Shown: positions 34,448 to 44,616, counted from the first letter of the stretch. The stretch: DNA of 64,000 nt from Methylobacillus sp. MM3 (GCF_001645185.1 NZ_LXTQ01000001.1:496001-560000); one strand, 5' to 3'. Numbers and translations: made by a program. The notes: a model not told the origin generated them from the letters alone.

Positions 34448-35430
34448 GCTTCGATCAACCCTGGTTTCTGCTGCTGTTGCCGTTTGCCTTCGTGCCGTTA
34501 TGGCTGGAGCGCCGCCATGGCCGCGTGTACTCCTGGGTGGCGCTGGCGCCCAAGGATGCACTGTCCGACCTTGCCGGACTATTGCTGCGCGCGCTTTCGG
34601 TTGGAATACTGGCCTGCCTCACCCTGGCGCTGGCCGGGCCGCGCGGGCCGGAGCAGGCTATCCAGCGCATCGGCAAGGGCGCGCAGATGGTGCTGGTGAT
34701 CGACCGTAGCGCGAGCATGGACGACCCCTTCGCCGGCAGCGAAGCCAGTGGCCGCGCCGGCGAGAGCAAATCCGCCGCAGCCAGACGGCTGATCACGAAG
34801 TTTGTAAACCAGCGCCCGGATGACATGGTGGGCGTGGTGACCTTCAGCAATTCGGCGATGCACGCCATCCCCCTCACGCAGAGCCGCGAAGCGATCCATG
34901 CCGCCATCGATGCGGCGGGAGGCTCCGGGCTTCTGCAGACGAATATCGGCGCCGGGCTCACGACCGGCGTGACGATGTTCGAAAAGATGCCGGATTCCGG
35001 CTCGCGCGCCATCATGCTGCTATCGGACGGCGCCGGGCGCATCACGCCCAAAGCCAAGCAGAAAATCGCCGACTGGCTGGCACGCCAGCGCGTCAATCTC
35101 TATTGGATCGTGCTGCGCCAGCCGCATGGCATCAGCATTTTCAATCCCAACCTGCAAGTTGCGAACGACGGTCTGGAACCGGCGGAAATCGAGCTGCACA
35201 GGTTTTTCCAGACGCTGAAAACCCAGTATCGCGCTTATGAAGCGGACAATCCTGCCGCGCTGCAATCGGCGATGCAGGACATCAACCTGCGCGAAAAGAA
35301 ACCGATCCGCTATGCCGAGCGCATTCCCGGCCGGGATTACACGGATTCCCTTGCCATCGCCGCCCTGTGCATGCTCGCACTGCTGCTCGCCGCCAAACAT
35401 CTGGGAGTGAAATCGTGGCAACCCGCCTGA
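34444..35430 (+). CDS. mxaC: VWA-domain membrane protein (MxaC-like)
   Basis: 328 residues from ATG 34444 (ATGA overlap with mxaA). TMs at about 7-20, 41-62 and a C-terminal one near 302-320. VWA domain between, with MIDAS DxSxS in VLVIDRSASMDD, later TFSNSAMHAIPLTQ and IMLLSDGAG. BatA/MxaC type. In methylotrophs mxaC is needed for holo methanol dehydrogenase. The frame is open far upstream over mxaA, but that part is a shadow. Confidence 0.87.
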   Translation: MSFDQPWFLLLLPFAFVPLWLERRHGRVYSWVALAPKDALSDLAGLLLRALSVGILACLTLALAGPRGPEQAIQRIGKGAQMVLVIDRSASMDDPFAGSEASGRAGESKSAAARRLITKFVNQRPDDMVGVVTFSNSAMHAIPLTQSREAIHAAIDAAGGSGLLQTNIGAGLTTGVTMFEKMPDSGSRAIMLLSDGAGRITPKAKQKIADWLARQRVNLYWIVLRQPHGISIFNPNLQVANDGLEPAEIELHRFFQTLKTQYRAYEADNPAALQSAMQDINLREKKPIRYAERIPGRDYTDSLAIAALCMLALLLAAKHLGVKSWQPA

Positions 35431-35951
35431 AAACGAAGAACCGCGTCCTGCTGGCCGCGCTCGCGATCGGCATTGCCGGCGCGGCTTACCAGGCGTTCGA
35501 ATTGCGGGAAATCGCAACCTTCAATCGCGCTGTAGCGACCGGCAAATCGCCGGCCGGGGAAACACAGCGCTTTGAAGCCAGGTTTTCGGCCGCCTACTGG
35601 CTGGCGCGTGAAGGACGCTACCAGGATTCCACCCAATTACTCACGCAGCTGGTGGAAGCCGATTCCGACCCGCAACGTCAGGCCTCGGTGCAATACAACC
35701 TCGGCAATATCTTTTTCCTGCGCGGCCTGATGGTGAACCGCAACGGCGACGAAGTGCGGGACGAGGCCGAGTATTTGCTGACACAGGCGAAAATCGCCTA
35801 CCAGCAATCCCTGCGGCTCGACAACATCCCGATGGATGCGCGCCACAACCTCGACCGCGTGCTGCGCATGCTGCCCGAGAATGCAGGCGCCCAGGACGAG
35901 CAGGACCAACTGGGCATCGTGATGGGCAATATCCCCACGGGTTTGCCATGA
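35415..35951 (+). CDS. mxaK: MxaK-like membrane-anchored TPR-like protein
   Basis: 178 residues from GTG 35415 (GGGAG upstream), inside the last codons of mxaC (16-bp overlap). One N-terminal TM (RVLLAALAIGIAGAAYQAF), then a helical domain with TPR-like spacing (AAYWLAREGRYQDSTQLLTQ; QYNLGNIFFLRGLM). MxaK occupies this position in mxaRSACKL clusters and is required for methanol dehydrogenase assembly in methylotrophs. Overlaps mxaL by 4 bp. Confidence 0.82.
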   Translation: MATRLKTKNRVLLAALAIGIAGAAYQAFELREIATFNRAVATGKSPAGETQRFEARFSAAYWLAREGRYQDSTQLLTQLVEADSDPQRQASVQYNLGNIFFLRGLMVNRNGDEVRDEAEYLLTQAKIAYQQSLRLDNIPMDARHNLDRVLRMLPENAGAQDEQDQLGIVMGNIPTGLP

Positions 35952-36913
35952 GATGGCAGCGCGATACCGTCCTGCATGCCGCCGCGGCGCTGCTGGTGCT
36001 GGCGGCCTTGCTGCACCCTGCGATCCCGCTGAAGCGCGATCTGCACAACTACCTGCTGGTCGCGGACGTGACGCAAAGCATGAACGTGGAGGATATGCCG
36101 CTGGGCTCCGGCAAGGTCAGCCGCCTCGCCTATACCCGGCACCTGATGAAAGAGACGGTCACCCGCCTGCCATGCGGCAGCCATGTCAGCCTGGGCGTGT
36201 TTACCGCAGAAAGCATCGCGCTGCTGTTTACGCCGATTGAGGTTTGCGCGAATTTCGACGTCATCCAGGACAGCATCGCCCATCTCGAATGGCGCATGGC
36301 CTGGCGCGGCAACAGCCGGCTCCGGTTCGGATTGAAGGCCGCCAGCGCGACGCTGGATGCGCTGCCCATTCCCGCACAGATGGTGTTTTTCACCGACGGC
36401 GATGAAGCGCCCAAGCTGAATGCCATTAACAAACTGGATCTGTCGCACTGGCAAGGCGGCGAAGGCTGGCTGATGGTGGGCGTCGGCGGCGACGAGCCCA
36501 TGCCGATCCCCAAATTCGACAGCGAGAACCATATCCTCGGCTACTGGGCGACGACCAACATGATCCTTGCCCCGTCGCAGGTGCAATCGGAAGAATCCGT
36601 CGGCACGCGCGACGACACGATTGCCAGCGACGACTACAACCGCTACCTCTCGCGGCTGGATGAGCCTTATCTCAAGGAGCTGGCGCTTGAAATCGGCGCG
36701 CGCTACCTGCGCGGCGGCGATGCGGAATCGCTCACCGAAGCAATGCGCCGCCAGCCGGCGGCAGGCCACGCGACCATCGACGTGCCGCTGACTCGCCCCC
36801 TGCTTCTGCTTGCGTTGCTGCTGATACTCGCCAGTTACGCCCAGGCCGTCCCTGGCGTCTGGCGCGCTTTTGTCGACGCCAGACGCATGCAGCCTGCGCG
36901 TTTGCCCGATTAA
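35948..36913 (+). CDS. mxaL: VWA-domain membrane protein (MxaL-like)
   Basis: 321 residues. N-terminal TM (about 8-24), VWA domain with a MIDAS-like DxTxS ([14 protein letters not shown]), then [13 protein letters not shown] and [11 protein letters not shown], and a C-terminal TM ([19 protein letters not shown]). Last gene of the tightly overlapping mxaRSACKL-type operon. It converges with nrdB, the stops overlapping by 4 bp, so no terminator is visible between them. Confidence 0.85.
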   Translation: MRWQRDTVLHAAAALLVLAALLHPAIPLKRDLHNYLLVADVTQSMNVEDMPLGSGKVSRLAYTRHLMKETVTRLPCGSHVSLGVFTAESIALLFTPIEVCANFDVIQDSIAHLEWRMAWRGNSRLRFGLKAASATLDALPIPAQMVFFTDGDEAPKLNAINKLDLSHWQGGEGWLMVGVGGDEPMPIPKFDSENHILGYWATTNMILAPSQVQSEESVGTRDDTIASDDYNRYLSRLDEPYLKELALEIGARYLRGGDAESLTEAMRRQPAAGHATIDVPLTRPLLLLALLLILASYAQAVPGVWRAFVDARRMQPARLPD

Positions 36914-38001
36914 TCCCAGCTCAGCGCTCCGCCGGTCTGGTATTCCGTCACCCGGGTCTCGAAGAAGTTTTTCTCCTTTTTCAGGTCGATCATTTCGCTC
37001 ATCCACGGGAAAGGATTGGTCGCTCCGGGATACAAGGCATCGAGGCCGATCTGCTGGCAGCGGCGGTTCGCGATGAAACGCAGGTATTCCTTGAAAATCG
37101 GCGCGTTGAGGCCCAGCACCCCGCGCGGCATGGTGTCCTCCGCGTAACGGTATTCGAGCTCCACCGCCTGCCGCATCAGGTCGGCAATTTCTTCGCGGAA
37201 AGCCGGTGTCCACAGATGGGGGTTCTCCTGCTTGATGGTGTTGATGAGGTCGATGCCGAAATTGCAGTGCATGGACTCGTCGCGCAGAATGTACTGGTAT
37301 TGCTCGGCCGCGCCCGGCATCTTGTTCTGCCGCCCCAACGCCAGGATCTGCACGAAACCCACGTAGAAGAACAAGCCTTCCATCATGCAGGCAAACACGA
37401 TCAGCGAGCGCAGCAATTGCTGGTCGGCAGTCGGCGTGCCGGTGCGGAATTCGGGGTCGGTGAGCGTGTCGATGAACGGAATCAGGAAGTCGTCCTTGGC
37501 GCGGATGCTGGGGATTTCATGGTAGGCGTTGAAAATCTCGCTCTCATCCAGCCCCAGGCTTTCGACGATGTACTGGTAGGCGTGAGTATGAATCGCCTCC
37601 TCGAACGCCTGCCGCAGCAGATATTGCCGGCACTCCGGAGCGGTGATGTGGCGATAGGTGCCGAGCACGATGTTGTTGGCCGCGAGCGAATCGGCGGTGG
37701 TGAAGAAACCAAGGTTGCGCTTGACGATCAGGCGCTCGTCCGCCGTCAGCGCGGCGGCGTCCTTCCACTGCGCGATATCGCGGCTCATGGAAATTTCCTG
37801 CGGCATCCAGTGGTTGGCGCAGCCCGCCAGGTACTTGTCCCAGGCCCAGTGGTATTTGAAAGGGACCAGCTGGTTGACGTCGGTCTTGCCGTTGATCGCG
37901 CGCTTGTCGGACGCGTTGACGCGGCCGGCCGCCGCGGCTTCCGTAGCCGGCGGCACATCGGTAGATGCAATGGCGAGGGTTTCTTCTTCAAAAGTCAGCA
38001 T
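36910..38001 (-). CDS. nrdB: Class Ia ribonucleotide reductase, beta subunit
   Basis: 363 residues. Di-iron and radical residues are seen: Asp in [10 protein letters not shown], Glu/His/Tyr in [15 protein letters not shown] (E-x2-H-x3-Y as in E. coli NrdB E115/H118/Y122), and a later E-x2-H in [12 protein letters not shown]. The radical Tyr is present, so it belongs to the tyrosyl-radical class. It supplies the radical to NrdA for dNTP synthesis. It lies 31 bp downstream of nrdA and shares its cobalamin riboswitch. Confidence 0.95.
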   Translation of the reverse strand: MLTFEEETLAIASTDVPPATEAAAAGRVNASDKRAINGKTDVNQLVPFKYHWAWDKYLAGCANHWMPQEISMSRDIAQWKDAAALTADERLIVKRNLGFFTTADSLAANNIVLGTYRHITAPECRQYLLRQAFEEAIHTHAYQYIVESLGLDESEIFNAYHEIPSIRAKDDFLIPFIDTLTDPEFRTGTPTADQQLLRSLIVFACMMEGLFFYVGFVQILALGRQNKMPGAAEQYQYILRDESMHCNFGIDLINTIKQENPHLWTPAFREEIADLMRQAVELEYRYAEDTMPRGVLGLNAPIFKEYLRFIANRRCQQIGLDALYPGATNPFPWMSEMIDLKKEKNFFETRVTEYQTGGALSWD

Positions 38002-38032
38002 GTGGATTTTCCTTTTATATTCTGTTGAAGGC

Positions 38033-40840
38033 TTATTGGCAGGCTTCGCAAGTCGGATCGTCGATCAGGCATTGCTTGGGCTCCGGCTCCGCATGCGGCA
38101 TCTGCGACGACACCGCATTGAGCTCGCCACCCTGGCCGGTGGATTTCTCGGCGGCGGTCGCTCCCAGCGAGCGCAGGTAATAGGTCGTCTTGAGCCCGCG
38201 CTGCCATGCAAGGAAATAGATGTCGTGCAGCTTCTTGCCGGACGGCGCCGCAAAGTACAGGTTGAGCGACTGCGCCTGGTCGATCCATTTCTGGCGACGC
38301 GCGGCCGCCTCGACCAGCCAGACCGGATCGACTTCGAACGCGGTGGCATACAGCGCCTTCAACTCGGCCGGAACGCGCTCGATGGCCGCGAGCGAGCCGT
38401 CGTAATACTTGATGTCCGCCACCATCACGTCGTCCCAGAGTCCGCGCCGCTTGAGCTCTTCCACCAGCGTTTCATTGACGATGGTGAATTCGCCCGACAG
38501 GTTGGATTTGACGTACATGTTCTGGTATTCCGGCTCGATGCTGGCCGACACGCCGACGATATTGGAAATCGTCGCCGTCGGCGCGATCGCCACGCAATTC
38601 GAATTGCGCATGCCCACCGCCTGGATACGACCGCGCAGCGCCGCCCAATCGAGGGTCGAGGACGCATCCACTTCCAGATGGCCGCCGCGCTCCTCGGCCA
38701 GCATGCGCAGGGTATCCGGCGGTAGCACGCCGCGTTCCCACAGGCTGCCGCGGAAAGTCGAATAAGCGCCCCGCTCTTCGGCCAGATCGGTAGAAGCCCA
38801 GTAGGCGTAATAGCACACCGCCTCCATGGTCCGGTCGGCAAACGTCACGGCCTCATCCGAAGCATAGGAAACGCGTAGCGCATGCAGGCAATCCTGGAAA
38901 CCCATGATGCCCAGTCCGACCGGCCGGTGGCGCAGGTTGGAATTGCGCGCCTTGCCCACTGCGTAGTAGTTGATGTCGATGACGTTGTCCAGCATGCGCA
39001 TGGCGACGCGGATGGTGGCCCGGAGCTTTTCGCGGTCGAGCACGGTTCCGCCGTTTTCCTGCTTCAAGTGCGCCAGCAAATTGACCGACCCCAGGTTGCA
39101 CACCGCGATTTCGGTGTCGGATGTGTTCAGCGTGATCTCGGTGCACAGGTTGGAACTGTGCACCACGCCCACGTGCTGCTGCGGCGAGCGGATGTTGCAT
39201 GCATCCTTGAACGTGATCCACGGATGGCCGGTTTCGAACAGCATGGAAAGCATCTTGCGCCACAGCTGCACTGCCGGAATCCGCTTGAACAGCTTGATCT
39301 CGCCGCAGTCGGCGCGGCGTTCGTATTCGGTATAAGCCGCCTCGAAAGCCTGGCCGTAAAGATCGTGCAAATCGGGCACGTCGGAGGGCGAAAACAGCGT
39401 CCACTCCGCGATTTCAGCCACGCGCTTCATGAACAGGTCGGGAATCCAGTTGGCCGTATTCATGTCGTGCGTGCGGCGGCGGTCGTCGCCGGTGTTCTTG
39501 CGCAGGTCGAGGAATTCCTCCAGGTCGAGGTGCCAGGTTTCCAGATAGCCGCACACAGCGCCCTTGCGCTTGCCGCCCTGGTTTACCGCGACGGCAGTGT
39601 CGTTGACGACCTTGAGGAATGGAATCACGCCCTGGCTCTTGCCGTTGGTGCCCTTGATGCGCGAACCGAGCGCACGCACCGGCGTCCAGTCGTTGCCGAG
39701 GCCGCCGGCGAATTTCTGCAGCAGCGCGTTTTCCTTGATGCCCTGGTAGATGCCGTCCAGGTCGTCGGACACGGTGGTCAGGTAGCACGACGACAACTGG
39801 GAATGCAATGTGCCGCTGTTGAACAGCGTGGGTGTGGAACTCATGAACTCGAACGCCGACAACACGCGATAGAACTCGATGGCGCGCGCTTCGCGGTCGA
39901 TTTCGTTGATGGCAAGCCCCATCGCGACGCGCATGAAGAACACCTGCGGCAGTTCGATGCGGCGCTCTTCGATATGCAGGAAATAGCGGTCGTACAAAGT
40001 TTGCAGGCCGAGATAACCGAACTGCAGATCGCGCTCGGCCTCCAGCGCCGACGCCAGCCGCGCGAGGTCGAACTGCGCCAGGCGCGGATCGAGCAGCGAC
40101 GCCTCGATGCCGGTTTTGACGTAATGCGGAAAATACTCGGCATAGGCCGTTGAAGCTTCCGTCGGCGATACCGGCCGCCCCAATACCTCGGCGCGAATCT
40201 GGTCGAGCAGCAGCCGGGCCGTAACGTAGTTGTAGGCGGGCTCGCGCTCAATCAGGCTGCGTGCGGAAAGCACCAGAGCACTGCGTACTTCCCGCGACGA
40301 AATTCCATCGTAAAGATCGCGCAACGCCTGCTCCACGACACGCCGTGCAGAAACCGACTCGCCCAAGCCGATGCAGGCCGCATCGACCGTCGCCTCAAGC
40401 GCCGACCGATCCAGCGCGAGCTTGCGCCCATCGTCGGCGATCACATGCAGCGCCGGCGCCTCGGGCGTGTGATGCGCCCGCTCCGTAGCGCGCTTTTCGC
40501 GGTACAGCACGTAGGCGCGGGCCACGTCGTGCTCGCCGGAGCGCATCAGTACAAGCTCCACCTGGTCCTGGATATCCTCGATATGCACCGTGCCGCCTGC
40601 GGGCCGCCGGCGCGACAAGGCGTGGATGACCGACTCGGTCATCTGCGTCACCTGCTCGCGCATGGCGGTAGAAAGGGATGAATGTTCGCCTTGCACGGCG
40701 AGAAACGCCTTGCTCATGGCGAGGGAGATTTTTTCCGGGTTGAAGTCGACCACCGCCCCGTTGCGTCGTATTACCTGGAAAGAATGAAAGGCCGGAGTGG
40801 CGTTGTCATACTGCCTGCTGCCGATAACCATGTCGTCCAT
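38033..40840 (-). CDS. nrdA: Class Ia ribonucleotide reductase, alpha subunit
   Basis: 935 residues from ATG 40840 (AGGAG 6 nt upstream). The frame stays open to 41050, but that stretch lies in the leader and is not used. N-terminal ATP-cone ([20 protein letters not shown]), catalytic barrel ([29 protein letters not shown]; Tyr pair near the C-terminus) and a C-terminal CEAC redox tail (DDPTCEACQ). Converts NDPs to dNDPs aerobically. Expression is probably repressed by cobalamin through the leader riboswitch and tuned by NrdR. Confidence 0.95.
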   Translation of the reverse strand: MDDMVIGSRQYDNATPAFHSFQVIRRNGAVVDFNPEKISLAMSKAFLAVQGEHSSLSTAMREQVTQMTESVIHALSRRRPAGGTVHIEDIQDQVELVLMRSGEHDVARAYVLYREKRATERAHHTPEAPALHVIADDGRKLALDRSALEATVDAACIGLGESVSARRVVEQALRDLYDGISSREVRSALVLSARSLIEREPAYNYVTARLLLDQIRAEVLGRPVSPTEASTAYAEYFPHYVKTGIEASLLDPRLAQFDLARLASALEAERDLQFGYLGLQTLYDRYFLHIEERRIELPQVFFMRVAMGLAINEIDREARAIEFYRVLSAFEFMSSTPTLFNSGTLHSQLSSCYLTTVSDDLDGIYQGIKENALLQKFAGGLGNDWTPVRALGSRIKGTNGKSQGVIPFLKVVNDTAVAVNQGGKRKGAVCGYLETWHLDLEEFLDLRKNTGDDRRRTHDMNTANWIPDLFMKRVAEIAEWTLFSPSDVPDLHDLYGQAFEAAYTEYERRADCGEIKLFKRIPAVQLWRKMLSMLFETGHPWITFKDACNIRSPQQHVGVVHSSNLCTEITLNTSDTEIAVCNLGSVNLLAHLKQENGGTVLDREKLRATIRVAMRMLDNVIDINYYAVGKARNSNLRHRPVGLGIMGFQDCLHALRVSYASDEAVTFADRTMEAVCYYAYWASTDLAEERGAYSTFRGSLWERGVLPPDTLRMLAEERGGHLEVDASSTLDWAALRGRIQAVGMRNSNCVAIAPTATISNIVGVSASIEPEYQNMYVKSNLSGEFTIVNETLVEELKRRGLWDDVMVADIKYYDGSLAAIERVPAELKALYATAFEVDPVWLVEAAARRQKWIDQAQSLNLYFAAPSGKKLHDIYFLAWQRGLKTTYYLRSLGATAAEKSTGQGGELNAVSSQMPHAEPEPKQCLIDDPTCEACQ

Positions 40841-41046
40841 GCTGTGCTCCTGTAGCTGGGCGGGGGAAATGGCATGACCAGACGGCGCCGTTCCACGGAA
40901 CGATCCATGGGCCACGGAACGATCCGTGGAACGGCTAGCCGAAAACCGGAATGGCGCCGATGCGATTGTGCGCATCATGCACTTGCCGAGGACACCCCGC
41001 CTCAAACGTTGTAGAAGAGCCCATTCCTGTCGGAACAGACTCGAAT
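40841..41046 (-). other. nrdA leader between riboswitch and start codon
   Basis: About 205 nt with no convincing gene. It holds a perfect 13-bp inverted repeat (GCCGTTCCACGGA at 40887-40899 and its complement at 40923-40935) and, overlapping it, a 14-bp direct repeat CCACGGAACGATCC (40893-40906 and 40912-40925). It may be part of the riboswitch expression platform; there is no T run to mark a terminator. Confidence 0.55.
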
Positions 41047-41232
41047 CCACGGCAGGTCTCCTGGCTTCCGGGTCGTTGCGCGTCGCCGGCCTTCCCGGTG
41101 TGTCACCAGTGGCTTTGGATGAGCGGCGCGCTCGCCGGATACAGTTGCGGGGGCAGCTCCGGCTTTCAGGCGTTGCGCCTGTTACCGGATTCCCTATTAT
41201 CCCGGCCTTCGCGATGAAGGGTCGGGAACCGT
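41047..41232 (-). ncRNA. Cobalamin riboswitch upstream of nrdAB
   Basis: Read on the minus strand, the conserved cobalamin riboswitch elements appear in order: AGGGAATCCGGT, GCTGCCCCCGCAACTGTA (41140-41157), AAGCCACTG (B12-box part near 41107-41115) and GCCAGGAGACCTGCC (41051-41065). It follows the metE stop and precedes nrdA, so nrdAB is the regulated unit. Cobalamin control of class Ia RNR is known in a few bacteria that also carry B12-dependent class II RNR. Confidence 0.93.
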
Positions 41233-41241
41233 AGTGACGCT

Positions 41242-41294
41242 ATTAGACACAACAGCCTGCGATCATGTCAACACAAAAACACAACATATTGTAA
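41242..41294 (-). promoter_or_regulatory. nrdA promoter with two NrdR-box-like sequences
   Basis: On the minus strand, -35 TTGACA (41266-41271), an 18-nt spacer and -10 TCTAAT (41242-41247) place the start of transcription at the riboswitch 5' end. ACACAACATATTGTAA (41279-41294) matches the NrdR consensus ACACWATATATWGTGT at 13 of 16 positions. A weaker copy beginning ACACAACA lies at 41247-41262, 32 bp away, about three helical turns as expected for NrdR pairs. Confidence 0.6.
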
Positions 41295-41308
41295 TATTAT
41301 TAAAATTC

Positions 41309-43588
41309 CTATTGTGTTTCATCAGCTTGCAGCGAATCCCGCAAGCCTTGCGCGGCCTCCACCATGTTATGCAAGGCCAGCCGCGTCTCCTCCCAGCGGC
41401 GGGTCTTGAGGCCGCAGTCCGGATTGACCCACAAGCGCGACGCAGGAATAACTTCCGCCGCGCGGCGCAGCAGCGTCTCGATGTCGTTAACGGACGGAAT
41501 GCGCGGCGAGTGAATGTCGTAGACGCCCGGCCCGATCTCGTTGGGATAGCGGAATTCGCCGAACGCGTCGAGCAGCTCCATGTGCGAGCGCGAAGTCTCG
41601 ATGGTAATGACATCGGCATCCAGCGCGGCGATGGACGGCAGGATATCGCCGAACTCCGCATAGCACATGTGCGTGTGGATCTGCGTCGTGCTGTCCGCCA
41701 CGCCGGCCGTCACGCGGAAAGCACGCACTGCCCAGGCGAGGTAAGCCGGCCATTGCGCCTGCTGCAGCGGCAAGCCCTCGCGCAGCGCCGGCTCGTCGAT
41801 CTGGATCGCCGCGATACCGGCCCCCTGCAAGTCGTCCACCTCGTCCCGGATCGCCAGGGCAATCTGCAACGCCGTCGTCTGCCGCGGCTGGTCGTCGCGC
41901 ACGAATGACCATTGCAGCATGGTCACCGGCCCGGTCAGCATGCCCTTGACCGGCCTGTCGGTGAGCGATTGGGCATATCGCGCGGTCTCGACAGTCATCG
42001 GCTGCGGGCGGGAAACATCGCCGTAGATGATCGGCGGCTTCACGCAACGCGAGCCGTAGCTTTGCACCCAGCCGTTTTGCGTGAATGTGTAACCGGTCAG
42101 CTGTTCGCCGAAATATTCCACCATGTCATTGCGCTCGGCCTCGCCGTGTACCAGCATGTCCAACCCCAGCGCTTCCTGCTCGCGGATGGCATATTCGATC
42201 TGCCGGGCGATCTCTTTTTCGTATTCCGCCTTATCTATCCTGCCGCTACGCAATGCGGCGCGGACACCGCGTATCTCGCCGGTCTGCGGGAAAGAACCGA
42301 TGGTGGTCGTCGGCAGCAAGGGCAATTGCAACCGCTCGCGCTGCACACGCTGCCTCTCGGCAAACGATGCGGAACGCTGCTCCGCGGTTGCACTCAGCGA
42401 GGCAATGCGATCCTTGACGGCAGCGTCATGCACACGCGTGGATTTCCGTCTGGACGCAATGGCCGCGCGCGCGGCGGCAAGCGCTTCGGCCATCGAATCG
42501 ACGCCGTCATTCAATGCACACCGCAGGATGCCAAGCTCCGCCACCTTCTCATCCGCGAATGCCAGCCAGGAACGCAGTTCGGCATCCAGCGCGTGCTCGT
42601 GTGCCAGCGTGACCGGTACGTGCAGCAGCGAACAGCTCGGCGCAAGCCACAAGCGGTCGCTTAGCCGTGCCGCCCAGGGCTCCAGCAACGCCAATGCCTG
42701 GTCGAGATCGGTACGCCAGATATTGCGGCCGTCGATTACGCCCGCCGACAGCACCCAATGTCCCGGAATGGCATTGACCCAGGGGCCGAGTTGCTGCGGT
42801 GCCCGCACCAGGTCGAGATGAATGCCGTCTACCGGCAGGCTGGTAATGTAAGGTTGGTAGCGCGCCACGCTGGCGAAATACGTTGCCAGCAGGATTTTCG
42901 GCCGCGATTGCCGGAACCAGGCATAAGCCCGTTCGAACGCGCGCAGCCATGTTTCGTCGAGATCCAGCGCCAGTACGGGCTCGTCTATCTGCACCCATTC
43001 GATGTTGCGGTGCTTCAGTTCGGCAAGGAGATAGGCGTATTCGCGGCAAAGCGCATCCAGCAGGCTCAGCTTGTCGATGCCCTGCGCCTTGCTCAGGCGC
43101 AGAAAACTGACGGGACCCAGCAGCACCGGCTTCACCTGGACGCCGATACTTTGCGCCTCGTCGATCTGGGCCAGATAATCGTGGGCGTTGACCTTGAACG
43201 CGGTTTTACCGTCCAGCTCCGGCACGAGGTAGTGGTAGTTGGTATCGAACCACTTGGTCATCTCCAGCGCCGGCTGGCCTTCGTTTCCCCGCGCCAGCGC
43301 AAAATAAGCGCGCTCGTCGATTTCCTTGCCTTGCAGTTCGAAGCGGGAGGGAGTCGCGCCGAATAGTACGGCATGATCGAGCACGTGGTCATAGAGCGAA
43401 AAATCGCCGACAGCCACGAAATCCAGCCCTGCCGCGCGCTGTTTCTGCCAATTGGAGGTGCGTAGGTCTGTCGCGACCGCCTGCAACTCCTGCGCCGAAC
43501 ACTCGCCCTTCCAGAAGGCTTCCAGCGCAAACTTGAGCTCGCGTCTTTCGCCGATGCGCGGATAACCCAGAAGATGTGCAATTGCCAT
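41309..43588 (-). CDS. metE: Cobalamin-independent methionine synthase
   Basis: 759 residues from ATG 43588 (MAIAHLLGYPRIGERRELKF, AAGGAT upstream). Both MetE half-barrels are present; the catalytic half has TTTIGSFPQTGEIR, KGMLTGPVTMLQWSFVR, the zinc ligands in HTHMCYAEF (His-x-Cys) and NPDCGLKTR (Cys), and IDEPALREGLPL. It methylates homocysteine using 5-methyltetrahydrofolate without B12. It is divergent from metR across a perfect MetR box. A B12-independent enzyme next to riboswitch-controlled nrdAB suggests shared logic, although metE has no riboswitch of its own here. Confidence 0.97.
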   Translation of the reverse strand: MAIAHLLGYPRIGERRELKFALEAFWKGECSAQELQAVATDLRTSNWQKQRAAGLDFVAVGDFSLYDHVLDHAVLFGATPSRFELQGKEIDERAYFALARGNEGQPALEMTKWFDTNYHYLVPELDGKTAFKVNAHDYLAQIDEAQSIGVQVKPVLLGPVSFLRLSKAQGIDKLSLLDALCREYAYLLAELKHRNIEWVQIDEPVLALDLDETWLRAFERAYAWFRQSRPKILLATYFASVARYQPYITSLPVDGIHLDLVRAPQQLGPWVNAIPGHWVLSAGVIDGRNIWRTDLDQALALLEPWAARLSDRLWLAPSCSLLHVPVTLAHEHALDAELRSWLAFADEKVAELGILRCALNDGVDSMAEALAAARAAIASRRKSTRVHDAAVKDRIASLSATAEQRSASFAERQRVQRERLQLPLLPTTTIGSFPQTGEIRGVRAALRSGRIDKAEYEKEIARQIEYAIREQEALGLDMLVHGEAERNDMVEYFGEQLTGYTFTQNGWVQSYGSRCVKPPIIYGDVSRPQPMTVETARYAQSLTDRPVKGMLTGPVTMLQWSFVRDDQPRQTTALQIALAIRDEVDDLQGAGIAAIQIDEPALREGLPLQQAQWPAYLAWAVRAFRVTAGVADSTTQIHTHMCYAEFGDILPSIAALDADVITIETSRSHMELLDAFGEFRYPNEIGPGVYDIHSPRIPSVNDIETLLRRAAEVIPASRLWVNPDCGLKTRRWEETRLALHNMVEAAQGLRDSLQADETQ

Positions 43589-43673
43589 GAATATCATCCT
43601 TGTCTTCAATTGAAAGGCAGCCATTGTCCGGCGATGAAATCAATTAAAAAAGCGAAACTTTTTGTGATAAATT

Positions 43674-43686
43674 TGAATTAAATTCA
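43674..43686. promoter_or_regulatory. MetR box
   Basis: TGAATTAAATTCA is an exact match to the MetR consensus TGAANNNNNTTCA, 15 bp upstream of metR and 86 bp upstream of metE. A second dyad, TTCAATTGAA (43605-43614), lies 17 bp upstream of metE. Confidence 0.8.
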
Positions 43687-43701
43687 TATCACAGGTAAGC
43701 C

Positions 43702-44616
43702 ATGCTCGAAATCCGCCATTTGCGTTCCCTGCTCGCCATTGCCGAAACCGGCAAGCTCGCGCATGCAGCGGAGCGCGTCCATCTCACGCAATCCGCGCTC
43801 TCGCACCAGATCCGCGCATTGGAGGAGCATTACGGCATCACCTTGTTCCAGCGCACCGCGCACGGCCTGCGCTTCACGCCTGCGGGAGAACGCCTGCTTG
43901 AATTGGGGCGCAGCGTCACCGCCCAGGTCGGCACCGCCGAACGCGATCTCGCCAGGCTCAAGAGCGACCAGTCGGGCGAGCTCAGAATCGTGCTGGAATG
44001 CCATACCTGTTTCGATTGGCTGATGCCGGTGATGAATGCTTTCCGCCAGGCATGGCCGGAAGTCGAGGTCGATCTGGTCGCGGGATTCCACAGCGAACCG
44101 TGGCAACTGATCAAGGAAGGCAAGGCGGACATCGTGATCGGCGGATTGCCTGAAGGGATAACCGGGCTGGCGCACGCGCCGCTGTTCGAGTTCGAGATCA
44201 TGGCCGTGCTGCCGCCGGATCATGCGTTGCGTAGTCGCAAATATCTCAAGCCAGCGGATTTTGCGCAGCAGACCATCATCACCTACCCCGTACCGGAAGC
44301 GCGCATCGACCTGATCCAGCGCGTGCTCGCACCTGCGGGCATCGTTGTCGAAAGGCGCACGGCCGAGCTGACCATCGCCATCATGCAGCTCGTCGCCAGC
44401 CGGCGCGGCCTCGCCGCATTGCCGAGTTGGGGCATCGGCAGTTATCTGGAGCACGAGTACGTCATCGCCAAACCCATAGGCACAAAGGGCTTGTGGTCCG
44501 AGCTTCATGCCACGGGCAAGCCCGACCTGCTCTCCCGACCCTATGCCGTCGATCTCGTGAATATCATTCGCGAAACCTGCGCTGCCCACCTGGCCGGCAT
44601 CCGGCTTCTGCCCTGA
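43702..44616 (+). CDS. metR: LysR-family regulator MetR
   Basis: 304 residues. LysR HTH at the N-terminus (HLRSLLAIAETGKLAHAAER, VHLTQSALSHQIRALEEHYG) and a LysR substrate-binding domain (about 90-300) fit MetR, which senses homocysteine and activates metE. Divergent from metE with an exact MetR box between them. GTAAG-type weak ribosome site upstream; the start is set by MLEIRHLRS. Confidence 0.93.
   Translation: MLEIRHLRSLLAIAETGKLAHAAERVHLTQSALSHQIRALEEHYGITLFQRTAHGLRFTPAGERLLELGRSVTAQVGTAERDLARLKSDQSGELRIVLECHTCFDWLMPVMNAFRQAWPEVEVDLVAGFHSEPWQLIKEGKADIVIGGLPEGITGLAHAPLFEFEIMAVLPPDHALRSRKYLKPADFAQQTIITYPVPEARIDLIQRVLAPAGIVVERRTAELTIAIMQLVASRRGLAALPSWGIGSYLEHEYVIAKPIGTKGLWSELHATGKPDLLSRPYAVDLVNIIRETCAAHLAGIRLLP

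Noticed and set aside
41302-41317. Alternative second NrdR box
   Set aside because: Matches only about 11 of 16 positions, lies 23 bp from the strong box instead of about 31-32, and overlaps the metE end.
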